Both the position numbers and the translations under genes were made by a program. The notes beneath the pieces were generated by a model. It saw only the letters and a program-made list of their open reading frames with translations, was not told the DNA's origin and did no database searches. Positions 12,727 to 25,505 of a stretch of 64,000 nt of DNA are shown here, piece after piece. Position 1 is the first letter of the stretch. Each line of letters opens with the position of its first letter. Origin of the DNA: Nematostella vectensis (lineage: Eukaryota > Cnidaria > Anthozoa > Actiniaria > Edwardsiidae); the NCBI RefSeq assembly GCF_932526225.1, contig NC_064048.1, positions 12,345,665-12,409,664 of the forward strand. Reading direction: 5' to 3'.

Positions 12727-15700
12727 TTTGACGGGGGGAGGGGTCCAAGTCTCTTGTGGGGTCGTTTTTTATTTTTTTTATTTTATTTAGGGGGGGAGGG
12801 AAATTGATCTTTCGTTTACGTTTACGTTTAATAATATACTTCACAAAGGCATATATGGCCATATCGTAAAGGCATAAAAAAATTAACTATTTCTTGTGAG
12901 TTTGTATGTTATTTTGTTGTTCTTTCTTTGTTTTCCTTATCTTTTTCCCTACACATGATGTTTTTCAATTTTTTTTTCATGTGTTATACGATGTGGCGAT
13001 ATTCTTAATATATTTGAGAACTTGATCTCCATAAAAGTATTATTTTCAAGAAAAAGAGATTTTTTTAAGTTCCCTTGTTCAATGATAGCTGATGTTGCTT
13101 TTAAATAAATTCAAGAGGGCATATATCTTATGCTATCTAGGGAATATTTCATCTCGTTTTTGTTTTAATCTTTCCTTATGGGCAAAGCCGCATGCGCATT
13201 GCGTCTATTTAAAAAAATGTTTGTTTGTTTGTTTGTTTGTTTTTTTTATGCAGAGAGTTTTATATTTTTTGCATAAATTCTACTCGCCCGTCGTTTCCTC
13301 ATCATCCAATCTCATCGATATCGTTGTTGGCAAAAATCACGAACCGCAGCATTGACTTTGATTAAAATTTCCCTCCTTATTCCTTGTTTAATGGTTTAAC
13401 TGACAAAACAAATTTCCGCGTGAATTAAGATACCATTTAATCTCGTATCATAGCATGCTGTGTTCGACGAATCCGGAAGTCATTACTTAGTTTGGTCAAA
13501 GTTGGAAGAAATACGTGTTTGTCTGCGTCAATTTAAAGACTTCGGGGGAAATACCAAAACAATAACATAACATAACTGAAAATAAACTGCTTTATGAAAA
13601 TGTTCAATTTTCAAATAAATTTGTTGAATTTTTGTTATGTATCTATGTAAACAATAGCTCAAAATCAAAACAAAATCTCACAAACAATTGAATTTTCACT
13701 TCTAAATAAACATTAAACGTAAAATTGGCATTCATATAGCTTGTTTTACATCGACTGTGCGACTGTGATGTATGTGTGAACTCAAGATATCACAATAAGG
13801 CAAAAAAAGGCAGCGCGGTTTTTCTGACCTTGTGAGCCAATGAATGGCAAGCTTACACCGCTGAAACCCATTTCACTGCACATGGCAGAAAATTTTATTG
13901 ACTTGGCAAAATAACCAAGCGATAGTTTACGTATTTGTGATGCGAAGAGGGGGGGTTCAAATTGCGTTGATTTAAATAGTTCTCACAAAGTGCAAAAGAG
14001 AAGGGAGCATTTATTTTAATATATGTAATAGTGAAAAACATGTTTTGTTTTAAGAAAATGGATAGATAAGTGTTACATTATTAAAGAAGGGCATAGGCAA
14101 GCGGTTCACAAAAAGCATGGTACCTGTGATTTATTTTCTGAAATTAACGGCGCCGTTTTAAGATGCTGATTCTTATATATTAACGCTTAACAGTACAAAT
14201 GACTGTGGGATAAACTCCTATGAATATGCACACAAATGCGGTGATACTCAAAATGTGTAGATACTATAAAATGCCGATTTCCCTAAGCATTGAAATGGTC
14301 AAAACTTTATTTCGGAAAAGAACACACAACTTATTCCGCCAGACAGATGGATGGGTTTTTAATATAGGCCTTAATAATAGGGGATTTGCGTTTTGTAAGT
14401 CGGTCCTAGTTAGGTTTGAGATTAGTCTTTTTTTTTTTTCAGATACAACCAGTCGACTTCTAGGGTTGCTTTTTTTATTGGCGAAAAAATATGTTGAATA
14501 AAAACATCGCGGCTGTAAACCTAAGAAACACAGTTCTGTATATTAAACGTTATCACGTTTTATTTATTGTTTTTTTTTTGACAGATAATACAATGGGTCG
14601 AGTCCAATATTAGCAGAATACATTGACTCTCGTGTCAATTTTACATTGCGCAAAAGCTGTTTCTTAGTTGCACAAAAGAAAGAAAAAAAGAAAAGGTACA
14701 GAAAAGTTTCTACGATTAAAGCAGAATTTTTTTAAAAAAAAGGGGGGCTTATGCTGTTACTTGGGAATATTTCTACATGGGGATCAGACTATGGGGATCA
14801 GAATTATTATTTCCAGCTATTCGGAGGGGAGGGCTTACATCTATGGATAAGCTTTATTAGGAAGAAAAAATGGGGTAAAACACATTATTTTTAAATGTTG
14901 ACTCTTCAGGTGGAGGGCCCGTCAAAGGCAAAAAAGAGATCGTGATTGTCGTTGCATTTTGATATTGAGTCTCACTTAAGCGGGTGTTATTCCTTAATCT
15001 CTTCACCTCATTAACTCTGTTTTAAACCATTAAAGTTTCTAGAAAATTGTCTAGTTTAGGCTTTGTTCACTGTCTAAAATCCTTAGACAAAAAGATTATA
15101 ATATCCAGGCTAGAACAGTTATCATATGGTGTAAATGACAAGGGATTTAATGATCACTCGTGTGAAAGATCAGCGCCTTTAAAGCGAGTTTTTTGTGAGG
15201 CTTTTTCCTAAGTGAATACGTTCAATTTGCGATGTCTCTCCCCTTTGATACCAACTTACATCCTATTATCATCCATACCACAAACATATCGTTGGTACTT
15301 TTATCCCCTACTTTTTATCCCCTTAGTCTTTATTTCTTTGTAAATTTAAAAAGCGTATCACTTAAAAGGGGTGTTATTTTAGAAGAAATTAAAAATTGAG
15401 AGAAAATTGAGGGAAAAATCCCTTGTCGACCTGTTCCCGTGATTGTTTAGTCTTAGTTTATTGATATAGTTTAAGATAACATGAATAAATTGAAATGATC
15501 TTTTCAAAAGATAGTAGAAAAATAGAGGGAAAATGGGAAGATGTTATTGGAGTATATCTATACCAGACCGTCACATTTGCTAAGTCTCCTGATAGTTTTA
15601 GAAGAAATAAAAAAAGTCAAGAGAAAATGGGAAAATTACGAGGCTACACTTATTCCCTATTATGATTTGCTTTACTATTGTTAAAATAAGGGTAACGTGA

Positions 15701-18020
15701 AATTTGACTGTTCGTTTTTTTAATATTTTTTTCTAATCGATAGGGAAAATTGTAATGTCTAAAGTATCTATGTCCATATGCCAGAAACAATGTCCTGGCG
15801 TCTTTGTGAATCTTCCAGGAACTCACAGTATATCCCCTCTCTTTTACAACTAATGTCGAAATTTAACTACAAATTTCATAAGAAAGAGAACAATCATGTG
15901 GAAAATAGAGAGACATCGAGTCGCGAAGAAAAAGAGAGATCAGCAAAGTGTTGTTGTATTAGCGACTAACACTGGAACTGAAGCCCATTACCTTAAAATC
16001 TAACTGAAAATTCCAAAAAGAAAATGAAATGCAACGCAAGACACTGAGTTTTCAGGGAAAAGCTAATTGTCAGGAACAGGTACAGAATCCTGAGGCAGAG
16101 AGACAGAAGTCAATTAGCACAAAATGATAATGAAAAGGTGTGAGGAATAGAAAAATTGAAAGGGAAATGTAAACCATTCATTAGCCATCTGCCATTACTA
16201 AGCATCCTATGTTAAGGGACTATGCACACCGATCTCAAATACACAATATATCCACTTATTTCTTTTCTGCATTGTGTGCTTGTTGTCTTCGATATCTGCA
16301 AAATATACCATTCTGATATGCCATTATGATTGTTTTGTTTCCTCGTGCCGTGTTTGCAGTGTTTATTTGATTTATACCAACGCCAAGTGTCCATTCTACC
16401 TGCTGCTTTTACGGTGACACCCCAAATACCCTGCCAACTATATTTGTATAATAATGTTCGGCGAACGCACCCTGTAGTTTGATCCGCAGTCCATTCCGGT
16501 TTATTATTTGCCATATCGCTACCCATCTGAAGTGTGATTGGTTCTCTCTCCTGAAGGAAATCCCTAACACGTCTTTCTTTGTATAACATCCTGTTATTGA
16601 TCGTGATAATGGACTTGGCTTAAATTTTAATACACAGAGAGTTCTATTCAGATGGTATGAGACGAGGGAACGCTGCCCAAAAGACGTGGAAATCGGTGAA
16701 AGACGGGAATCGACAGATCTTCCATAACAGAGGGGAGCCATGACATCCCTCACTTGGAGTCAGGACACTTACCTACGGACATAGAGTTAGTGAAAACACT
16801 TAAGAGTGCCAAAGACACAGAATAAGGAACAAACAGATATTCCTTGACCAAGATCACTGACCTCAACAAGAACCTCAGAAAACGACAAACAACAAAGCAT
16901 CAAAAGTCTGCGTTAAAATATCGGCAAACAAGAGTACAAAAACAGAAGTACTAGACTTCTTTGTTAAAAGTTTAGAAAAATCATTTTTCTCCGAAAAAGA
17001 GAATCTGAGACGTGGAAAACTGATGAAATAACTGGAGTATTGAAATAAAAGAAAACAATTTTGGCGAAAGATTAAATAGTTATTTGTTGACAAAGCGTTC
17101 AGATTTTCCGTTGAAAGGGAAACCAGATACGCAAAAATCAATACATTAGAAAACACCGAATCGCCTGTAAAATTGAGAGCTAAGTGACATTTTGAGTGGA
17201 ATTAAGGGACTCCAAAGCATTTGTAGGACTGGGATTAAAGACATCCAGGTGCAGTGAGTTGAAGAAGAAGAAACCAAAGCATGAATTTCTCCTTCATAGA
17301 AGGTAAGAATATTTTTGCTGAAGACACTTGAAAGCGAATCCGTCGGGCGCCTACGGGTGGAAAAATCAGTTAAACACTTAATTCCGCCGGTTTTGACAAA
17401 ACCTAAATATTTTCCTTGAAACATAAATGAACGATTAAGTTATTATTATGGGAAAGCATTTAGGCTTTACTGATTGTAAAAGCATTTAGTAAAATCAATG
17501 AAAATTAGGTAATGTTTTGTAAAATGAGCGGAAATTTATACGGAAAAGAAATTTTCTAGTCTAATTTGGCAGACTTTTTGGTAGGAAATGCCACAGTGAA
17601 TGGTATTTTCCGACGAGTGCGTATCAGAAACTTCGCCACTATGTCGTCCAGCCTTCAAGTACCAAATAATGTTAAAAGCTTCTGTCGTAATCAGGTAATG
17701 AATGTTTATTAAAGGCTACCATCACTAGTTTTCCGTGGGCCATTGTTTTATCAACAGCCCGGTCCATTTACGTAAGACAGGAGACCGCCCGAAGAAGGCC
17801 ACAAGTGTTTTTTTGTGGATTTCTTAGACAATCGATGAGCAGTATATAGAGAAGTATATAGAGCAGTTTTTCTCCTTGGACGAGGCCGGTAAAACAATCT
17901 CCTGCGCAAACAAGATGCGCAATAACCCGGTCTAGCCCCTTTAAATGAACGATGCAAGAACTCAAAACGACACGGAATAATGTGATCTATATTCGAAAGT
18001 AGTACAGTATGCTATAACAG
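12727..18020. other. Gene-poor stretch, no supported gene
   Basis: The stretch is AT-rich with a (GTTT)n microsatellite near 13218-13246. Open frames at 14220-14501 (+), 16212-16589 (-) and 16409-16753 (-) do not resemble a family I know, overlap one another out of frame, and lack convincing splice borders. I would not annotate them as genes. Confidence 0.5.
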
Positions 18021-18022
18021 CT

Positions 18023-18168
18023 GCGTAGCCTGGATTTTTAACAGGAGGGGGCCCAAAAGGGACATTCAAGGCATTTTCTCCTGTATTTTAGATAATGTCT
18101 CATCATTTACTGTATTTTTGGCTGCTAAGGGGGGGGGGGGGGGGGGGGCTAGGCCACCCCTGTATTAT
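18023..18168. mobile_element. Poly-G-containing MITE-like fragment
   Basis: The segment starts with 'gctgcgtagcctggat' and ends after a 20-G run (18129-18148) with 'ctaggccacccctg'. The 'gcgtagc' word next to a G tract matches the ends of the short elements at 25.93 kb and 33.11 kb, suggesting a related small element. The boundaries are uncertain. Confidence 0.4.
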
Positions 18169-19424
18169 TGACTTGTCATTAGTTGCATGATATTTGTAAT
18201 TCTACAACGGTATTTTTTTTCTCCGTTGCTACCATCAAATTACATAGCCCAAAGAGTTTATCGAGCGCTATCAAGAGGCTTTGTATTTTGCTAGTATGAT
18301 TCATGTCACAACAAATACAATTATCAGCAAGGAGTTCTAGTCGTTGGTCAGTACATATCTCTCGATAGATGGGCCTCCTTTTAAAAGAGGTCGGAAAAAA
18401 CGTAACTTTCCATTTTTTAGCCCATTTTTTTACCATGTCTGTATTTGATAAGACCGAAAACTTGGAAATGCAAAAAAAAATGCTTTTATTTGAAAATGCA
18501 AAGATCTATTTGCAAAAACATTTGAGTTCAGTTAATATAAGTATTCACGGTGTTTGAATAAAAATATCTCAGATTCTCCCTTGAACTAGCCGATGGAAAG
18601 GATGTTTTATGCTAGTCGGTATTTGATATGTTTATTAAGATGGAGGAATGACTTGCCTTTTTTTCGCATCAACTAATTGAAAGGCCCACTGTATTGTGAA
18701 GATAAATTTGTGATTTCTGCTGTTCGTCCTTGCTTTCGTCTTCGATCTGATCGCGAGTGACATTATTAATGTCTCTTGGTGGTTCAAGCAGCGAATGTGC
18801 TCCAAACAGAAAATCCATTACACAGAGATCAAGATAAGCCTAGTCTTTTCCTAAAAATTCATAGCTTGGACTTGCATAATTGGCAAGGTGATTCTGATCT
18901 TTGTAGAAAATAATATTCATATTTAAAAAAAGTGATAGCCATTTCGTACACAACAGTGAAATCCCATTACGATAGGATACGACACGATAGGAATAAAACA
19001 AAACATCCACATCTCGCAGAAATATTTACAATTTAACAGAAATGCTTGGAGATTTTTTTATCGTGATCTTAGCGCCTTTAAAAGGCCTAGTTAGCTACTC
19101 TTTTGTTTTTGTTACCACTCAATATTTGAAGACAAATCACGTTAGACATTTTAAAATCACCATCAAAAACAAGCTTTTGTACTTCATTTTTACTAATTCC
19201 AATTAAAAATACCTTTCCCAAATCAGCCGGTAGAAATAGTAGCTTTCTATCCTACTCGCCACTTTGATGAGCTTGACAAAATTGCGGCGTGATTGGCCTT
19301 CTTTAATACCAGGGCCATCCTCCCAAAGTGAGGGCCCATTAAAACGGGCTTCCACTATTGCAATATTTACTTTTAATCTCCAAGCCGGACATCGCGCATT
19401 TGGCCTATCTAGTGATTGACCTGT
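18169..19424. other. No gene seen
   Basis: The stretch is AT-rich without recognisable coding, RNA or repeat structure. Short open frames at 18179-18436 (-) and 18369-18557 (+) are unsupported. Confidence 0.45.
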
Positions 19425-21056
19425 GGGGGTGGGGGACATCAGCGACTGTGGCGGAGTGGGGTGTGGTGGGGCATCAGAGACTGTTGAGTGGGGTGGGGTG
19501 GGAGAAATTAGAGACTGTGGAGTGGGGTGGGGTGGGAAACATTAGAGACTGTGGAGTGGGGTGGGGTGGGGGCATTAGAGACTGTTGGGTGGGGTGGGGA
19601 CATTAGAAACTGTGGGGTGGGGTGGGGACATTAGAGACTATGAAGTGGGGTGGGGGACATTAGAAGCTGTGGGGTGGGGTGGGGTGGAGACATTAGAGAC
19701 TGTGAAGTGGGGTGGGGCGGGGATATTAGAGACTGTGGGGTGGGGTGGGGGACATTAGAGACTGTGGGGTGGGGTGGGGACATAGGAGACTGTGAAGTGT
19801 GGTGTGGTGGGGATATTAGAGACTGTGGGGTGGAGATATTAGAGACTGTTAAGGGGGGTAGGGTGGGGATATTAGAGACTGTGTGGGTGTGGTGGGGATA
19901 TTAGAGACTGTGGGGTGGGGTGGAGACATAGGAGACTGTGAAGTGTGGTGTGGTGGGGATATTAGAGACTGTGGGGTGGAGATATTAGAGACTGTGAAGT
20001 GGGGTGTGGTGGGGATATTAGAGACTGTGGGGTGTGGTGGGTATATTAGAGACTGTGGGGTGGGGTGGAGACATAAGAGACTGTGAAGTGGGGTGTGGTG
20101 GGGATATTAGAGACTGTGGGGTGGAGATATTAGAGACTGTGAAGTGGGGTAGGGTGGGGATATTAGAGACTGTGGGGTGGAGATATTAGAGACTGTTAAG
20201 GGGGGTAGGGTGGGGATATTAGAGACTGTGTGGGTGTGGTGGGGATATTAGAGACTGTGGGGTGGGGTGGGATGGAGACATTAGAGACTGTGAAGTGGGG
20301 TGGGTAGGGGATATTAGAGACTGTGAAGTGGGTGGGGCGGGGATATTAGAGACTGTGGTGTGGGGTGGAGACATAAGAGACTGTGAAGTGGGGTGTGGTG
20401 GGGATATTAGAGATTGTGGGGTGGGGTGGGGTGGAGACATAAGAGACTGTAAAGTGGGGTGTGGTGGGGATATTAGAGATTGTGGGGTGGGGTGGGGTGG
20501 AGATATTAGAGACTGTGAAGTGGGGTAGGGTGGGGATATTAGAGACTGTGAAGTGGGGTGGGGCAGGGATATTAGAGACAGTGGGGTGGGGTGGAGACAT
20601 AAGAGACTGTGAAGTGTGGTGTGGTGGGGATATTAGAGACTGTGAAGTGTGGTGTGGTGGGGATATTAGAGACTGTGGGGTGGGGTGGGGTGGAGACATA
20701 AGAGACTGTGAAATGGGTTGTGGTGGGGATATTAGAGACTGTGGAGTGTGGTGTGGTGGGGATATTAGAGACTGTGGGGTGGGGTGTGGTGGGGATATTA
20801 GAGACTGTGAAGTGTGGTGTGGTGGGGATATTAGAGACTGTGGGGTGGGGTGGGGTGGGGTGGAGACATAAGAGACTGTGAAGTGTGGTGTGGTGGGGAT
20901 ATTAGAGACTGTGGAGTGTGGTGTGGTGGGGATATTAGAGACTGTGGGGTGGGGTGTGGTGGGGATATTAGAGACTGTGAAGTGTGGTGTGGTGGAGACA
21001 TAAGAGACTGTGAAATGGGTTGTGGTGGGGATATTAGAGACTGTGGGGTGGGGCCG
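19425..21056 (+). repeat. G-rich variable minisatellite, 1.6 kb
   Basis: The core 'attagagactgtg' is followed by a variable G-rich spacer such as 'gggtggggtggggt'. The repeat length varies between roughly 25 and 40 bp, often 33. The + strand carries hundreds of GGGG/GGG runs, so it could form G-quadruplexes. Both strands stay open over long distances and give artificial 'GGDIRDC'-like and 'SPPHPT'-like frames, which I reject as genes. Confidence 0.92.
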
Positions 21057-21069
21057 GGGACATGAAAAA

Positions 21070-21350
21070 CGGCTTGCACTTGGAAACCACGTGACTTTTT
21101 AGTGCAAAATTCAGGCCAAGATAAACACAGAAATGCCTGCGCCTCGCCCGTCACGCCAAAAAGCCCCCCCCCGACCCCCCCACCCCCCACACACACACAC
21201 AAAATAACACCCTTCCGTTAACGAAGATTTCTGGCTGATTCGTGAGCGTGAATAAATTGCTTTTTGTTGTTGTTATTTTGCCGCCAAAAGCCGGAGCGCG
21301 AGCGGGTTTGCCATCCAAAAGTCAAGTGATCTGCAAGACGCCATATGTAA
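21070..21350 (+). mobile_element. MITE-like dispersed repeat, copy A
   Basis: The segment shares 'ttgcactt', 'cacgtgac/gttttt', 'ataaacacagaaatg' and 'tttctggctgattcgt/gag' with 48250-48455, in the same order. The two ends are inverted versions of 'cacgtgactttt'. Copy A also holds a CA microsatellite near 21188. Non-coding. Confidence 0.55.
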
Positions 21351-21589
21351 CCTATCATATAGCACATCCTACTGTCACCCTTCGCCACTTTTTGCTTTTT
21401 ATGATTGCGTAACAAGCGTCAGCCGTCGATGAAAAAAGCATGTGCTCAAACAGCGCCTGTAGATCGCCGCCACACGGCTACTTAAGGGGGCTCGAGAGGA
21501 TTGAACTTATATCCAGCTTGGTTTGGGCTCGCGTTCACGCCTTCTATCAAAACATTCAAGGGATAAAGGCCTAATACCTGTAAGCGCGT

Positions 21590-21755
21590 TAATGCTTCTA
21601 GATTCTATTAAAGTCAAAGAAAATTTACCATTTGTTCAAGTTACACTATTAAACTCAAAGAAAATTCACCTTTTATCTAAGTTCCACAATTAAAGTAAAA
21701 GAAAAATCTTTCATCCAAATTTCTGTATTCAATTTGGAGAGAGTAAAAAAATCAT
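21590..21755. repeat. Degenerate tandem repeat, about 52-bp unit, 3 copies
   Basis: The words 'attaaagtcaaagaaaat' and 'ttcaagtt/tctaagtt' recur three times before decaying. It sits directly next to the MITE at 21763. Confidence 0.55.
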
Positions 21756-21762
21756 CTTTTAT

Positions 21763-21982
21763 CTAATACCACATTCACACCAGCACTTAAACCAGTTAAA
21801 AGGTGTTTTAATTAAACTGGTTTAAATCTCAATTTCCCAAGAGTGGACAGGACTATGAACAAAACTGAATAGACTTTGTGATCATTTAGCAAGAATTCAA
21901 CACAATAAGAAACTTGGCAAGTTATCAGGCAAAGAAAAACCTTGTTTAACTAAACATGGTTTTGGTGTGAATGCAGCATTAG
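21763..21982. mobile_element. 220-bp TIR element (MITE)
   Basis: The left end 'ctaataccacattcacacca' matches, inverted, the right end 'tggtgtgaatgcagcattag' near 21963-21982 with two mismatches. The interior has 'aaaccagttaa' pairing with 'aaactggttt'. It is non-coding. Confidence 0.75.
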
Positions 21983-22653
21983 TTACATTTAAACAATATA
22001 TTCATCACCCAACAAAGAGGCCTGAGACTCAAGTAGGGGATATCTATTCTTCTCTTAGATATTACACAAATATTCCTATATTTCAAAAGTCTCAATATAC
22101 GACATCCGAAAGATATCACAAAAATATCACTCAAAAGCCGTCGATTTTCTTAAGAGCCTGGGGCAAGCGCGAGGAAATTGGGATCTGACTCTATTTTTCA
22201 AAATGGTTGCGTGCAAATTCTCGTAGAAATTCTCCCTGTGCACTGCTTTAGAAGACAAAACATATGTTATGTAGCAATTGAATATTGATGTTGCCAGTTT
22301 TACAAAATAAAGTACGTGATTTCTTGGTGCAAGTAGACTCTCTAAAAATCGCTTTAAAAATCAGTGTTTATTGTAGGCTTTTAATTGTCTACAAACAGTT
22401 GAACTTTAAGCTGTTAATGCCTTGTTAAAAAAATTTGCAATATTTTATTGAAAACTATATTTATTGAAAGTTTGTGGTCATTTCCTTTACATTTAAGTCT
22501 CCCACATGTACCAAAGGCACATAAGTTAATATTAGAATTAGACCGAAATTAATTGTATCCGGGCCGGAAAGCTACTGCAAAGCTCTTACCATGACACTGC
22601 CCCTTTAACTTTGTTTAACTTCAGGAGTCAACACCACAAGCACGATTTCAACA

Positions 22654-24684
22654 ATGTCTGTCAACTTTTCTGTTGCCGCAACTACTGCATCCCTTACCAC
22701 AAGCGCTTCGTTTCCAGCAACTCCTGTTCCAAGCTCCACCGTGTTATCTCCGTGGCCAAATTCTACTTACAACGGCACCTCGCCTTTAAGCACCAATTCC
22801 ACACCAGCACGAGTGCAGCCTTGCCTTACAGAGTGGCTCGGGATCTGGGCACTAGTTTTTCTCACATCCGGTTACATCCTGATCTTTGCCATCGCAACTC
22901 TCGTCAATTCCATCATTATCTATGTGGTGTTAAAATACCGGAACACAAAAACGGCCTTTAATTATCTGATTGTAAACCTTGCAGCGAGTGATATACTCCA
23001 TGCTGTTGTCGTGTGCCCTTTAAGTATTGGGGCGTTTTTCTATAAGGGTGTATTTCCAGGCGGGGACTTCGGTCTCGCTGTTTGCAAGCTTCAAGCTTAT
23101 CTCCTGACCGTGCCAATATCCGTGTCGGTCCTAACAATGACGGTGATATCGTTTGATAGGTATCTTGCTATAGTGCACCCCTTAAAGAGGGCGCTTAGCG
23201 TCAAGGCAGTCACTTGGGTTGTCTCGTTTATCTGGCTCGCTAGTGGCGCGCTCTTTGCGTACGAAATTGTACGGTTCAAACTTCTGCCGCTAGGAAACGG
23301 AGATGTTATATGTGGCGTGGATTGGGGGTTTGGCCCAGGAATTGAGAGCTCTCTGGCGAAGGCTGATATGATGATCAAGCTAGTACTCCACTACATCCTG
23401 CCCCTACTAATCATGGTAGTGCTCTACACCATCATACTCCTGTATCTATGGCAACGAAAAGCACCCGGGGAGTTCAACGACTCTCACCAGAAGCGCCTAG
23501 AGATTCAAAAGCGTAAGGTTATCAAGATGCTGGTTACCATAGTGACGGTTTTTGCAGTCTGCTGGGTGACGGTGCACGTTAATCACGTGATGGTGGTGGT
23601 GGATCGACAAATGTTCGACTGTCAGGTCCCCCTCTGGGTCATTATGTTTATGTACATGGTGGCGCACTCGAACGCGGCCATCAACCCATGCCTGTACTTG
23701 GTGTTCAACCAGAGCTTCCGGGAGGGATTCAAGAATATATTCAACAAGGTGAGCTTATCTTTGTCGATTCCATAAGGCTCAAAGAATTGATAGATTCATC
23801 ACTTCTCTAAGGCTCAAAGGAGTTGATAATTTATAACTTCTCTAGGGCTTTTGGAGTTGATAAATTTATCCCTTTCTTAATGCTGCAAGGAAGTTATTTC
23901 AGCTTATCAGTTATCAGCATCATCGCAATGATCAATATATCAATGTTTATCATTATCATCATCATTTTTTGTAATCATCGCCATCATAACAATAATCATG
24001 ACCATCACCATCACACCATCACACCATCACACCATCACACCATCACACCATCACACCATCACACCATCACACCATCACACCATCACACCATCACACAATC
24101 ACACCATCACCATCACCATCACCATCACACCATCACCATCACCATCACCACCACCATCATCATAACCACCACCACCACTATCTTCATCATCATCATCACC
24201 ATCATTATCACTAATAAACAACCCGTTACTATGTATCCCTACCAACCCCACGGTTAAGTGGAACGTTGACTATAGTATATATATTTGGACTTTAAATTTC
24301 TATTTGAATGACAGTCAAATATACAGATTGCGGGTATACGACTTCAAGTAAAGCATGTCTAATGTCTATGGTAGTCTTGATAGGCGCCCCACCGTCCCAA
24401 TAACTACACGATCTTTATCATCCTCACAATCAAAAGCAGGTATTCTAATCGCCATCGCCACCTTAAACAATTTCGGTTTACAGGTCCATCGCAGACAAAT
24501 AACCATCAGCGAGCGCAATTCGACAATCAGAGAAGTGATTAGTGGAGCTACTGCGATACCAAACTCGGGCTACGAACCCTTCACCCCAAAGCTCACATCC
24601 AAGACGCTCAACACGTCAGCGGGCAGCGATAACTCGGGCTACTCCGGACAATCGGCTGCAGACATCGCAGACTCAAGAGTGTGA
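22654..24684 (+). CDS. Class A (rhodopsin-type) peptide-like G-protein-coupled receptor, two coding exons
   Basis: Model: exon 22654-23748 (365 codons) joins to exon 24484-24684 (66 aa plus stop), giving 431 aa. The donor AAG|GTGAGC and the acceptor TTTACAG|GTC are both phase 0. Visible features: an extracellular N-terminus with four N-glycosylation sequons (NFS, NST, NGT, NST); seven hydrophobic segments; TM1 Asn in 'LVNSIIIY'; 'NLAASDIL' with the TM2 Asp; a TM3 Cys in 'AVCKLQ'; 'FDRYLAIVHPLK' (DRY box) after TM3; an ECL2 Cys in 'VICGVDW'; and 'NPCLY' (NPxxY) in TM7. The tail exon is Ser/Thr-rich with two 'NSGY' motifs, possible phosphorylation sites. The family normally sits in the plasma membrane and signals through heterotrimeric G proteins. 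The 'YLAIVHPLK' style resembles neuropeptide receptors (galanin/NPY/tachykinin-like), but the ligand cannot be told. Oddity: TM6 reads 'CWVTVH', so the usual CWxP proline is Thr. 'CTTCAG' before 22626 suggests an upstream 5' UTR exon. Confidence 0.9.
23995..24200. repeat. (ACCATC)/(CACACCAT) microsatellite in the GPCR intron
   Basis: CAT- and CACACCAT-type repeats lie within the intron at 23749-24483. They produce an artificial His/Thr-rich open frame, which is not a gene. Confidence 0.9.
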
Positions 24685-24689
24685 ATCGG

Positions 24690-25450
24690 ACTAACCTGTT
24701 TAATACGACCGCTGCAAGCACTGCTGAGAGATTTACTTCATAAACTGACCTGTGTAATACGACTGCTGCAAGGCGCCTATGTGTCATTTACTCCATAAAC
24801 TGACCTGTGTAATAAGACCGCTGCAAGGCACATCTGAATCATTTACTCCATAAACTGACCTGTGTAATACGACCACTGCAAGGCACATCTTAGTCATTTA
24901 CTCCATGAACTGACCTGTGTAATACGACCGCTGCAAGGCACATTTGAGTCATTTCCTCGATAAACTGACCTGTGGAATAGGACCAATGCAAAGCGCTTCT
25001 GAGTCATTTCCTCCATAAACTGACCTGTGGAATACGACCGCTGCAAGGCACATTTGAGTCATTTACTCCATAAACAGACCTGTTTTATACGACCGCTGCA
25101 AGGCGCTTCTGAGTCATTTACTCATAAACTGACCTGTGTAGTACGACCACTGTTGCGCAGTCCTTTACGCCATTTATGACTTGTATATTAGGACCAGTGC
25201 AAGGTTCTTCTGAGTCCTTTACACAATTAATGAACTGTATAATACGACCAGTGCAATACACTGGATATGTCTTTACACAATTAATGACCTGTATAGTACG
25301 ACCGGTGCAAGGCGCTGCAAAGTCATTTACACCATTAATGGCCTGTATAATACGACCAGTGCAAGGCGCTGCAGATTCCTTTGTTTCATTAATGACCTGT
25401 ATTATACGACCGGCACAATGCACTGGAAAGTCCTTTACACAATTAATGAC
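24690..25450. repeat. 55-bp minisatellite, about 13-14 copies
   Basis: The word 'taaactgacctgtgtaatac' recurs at 24741, 24796, 24851 and 24906, giving a period of 55 bp. From about 25150 the unit drifts to 'ttaatgacctgtataatac'. The array starts about six bases after the GPCR stop codon, so it probably forms part of that gene's 3' UTR or flank. Confidence 0.9.
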
Positions 25451-25505
25451 CCTCGCAAAAGCGAGAGCCTTTGTGAGGTTTTATTCTACGCAGTTACTAC
25501 GCAGT

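Noticed and set aside
16212-16753. Two overlapping - strand frames of 125 and 114 aa
   Set aside because: There is no recognisable domain, no convincing splice borders, and they overlap in different frames.
20461-20871. 136-aa 'GGDIRDC' repeat protein
   Set aside because: It is the G-rich minisatellite read through; frames on the other strand are also open and the unit length varies out of frame.
23823-24257. His/Thr-rich 144-aa open frame
   Set aside because: It lies in the GPCR intron and is a (CACACCAT)n microsatellite.
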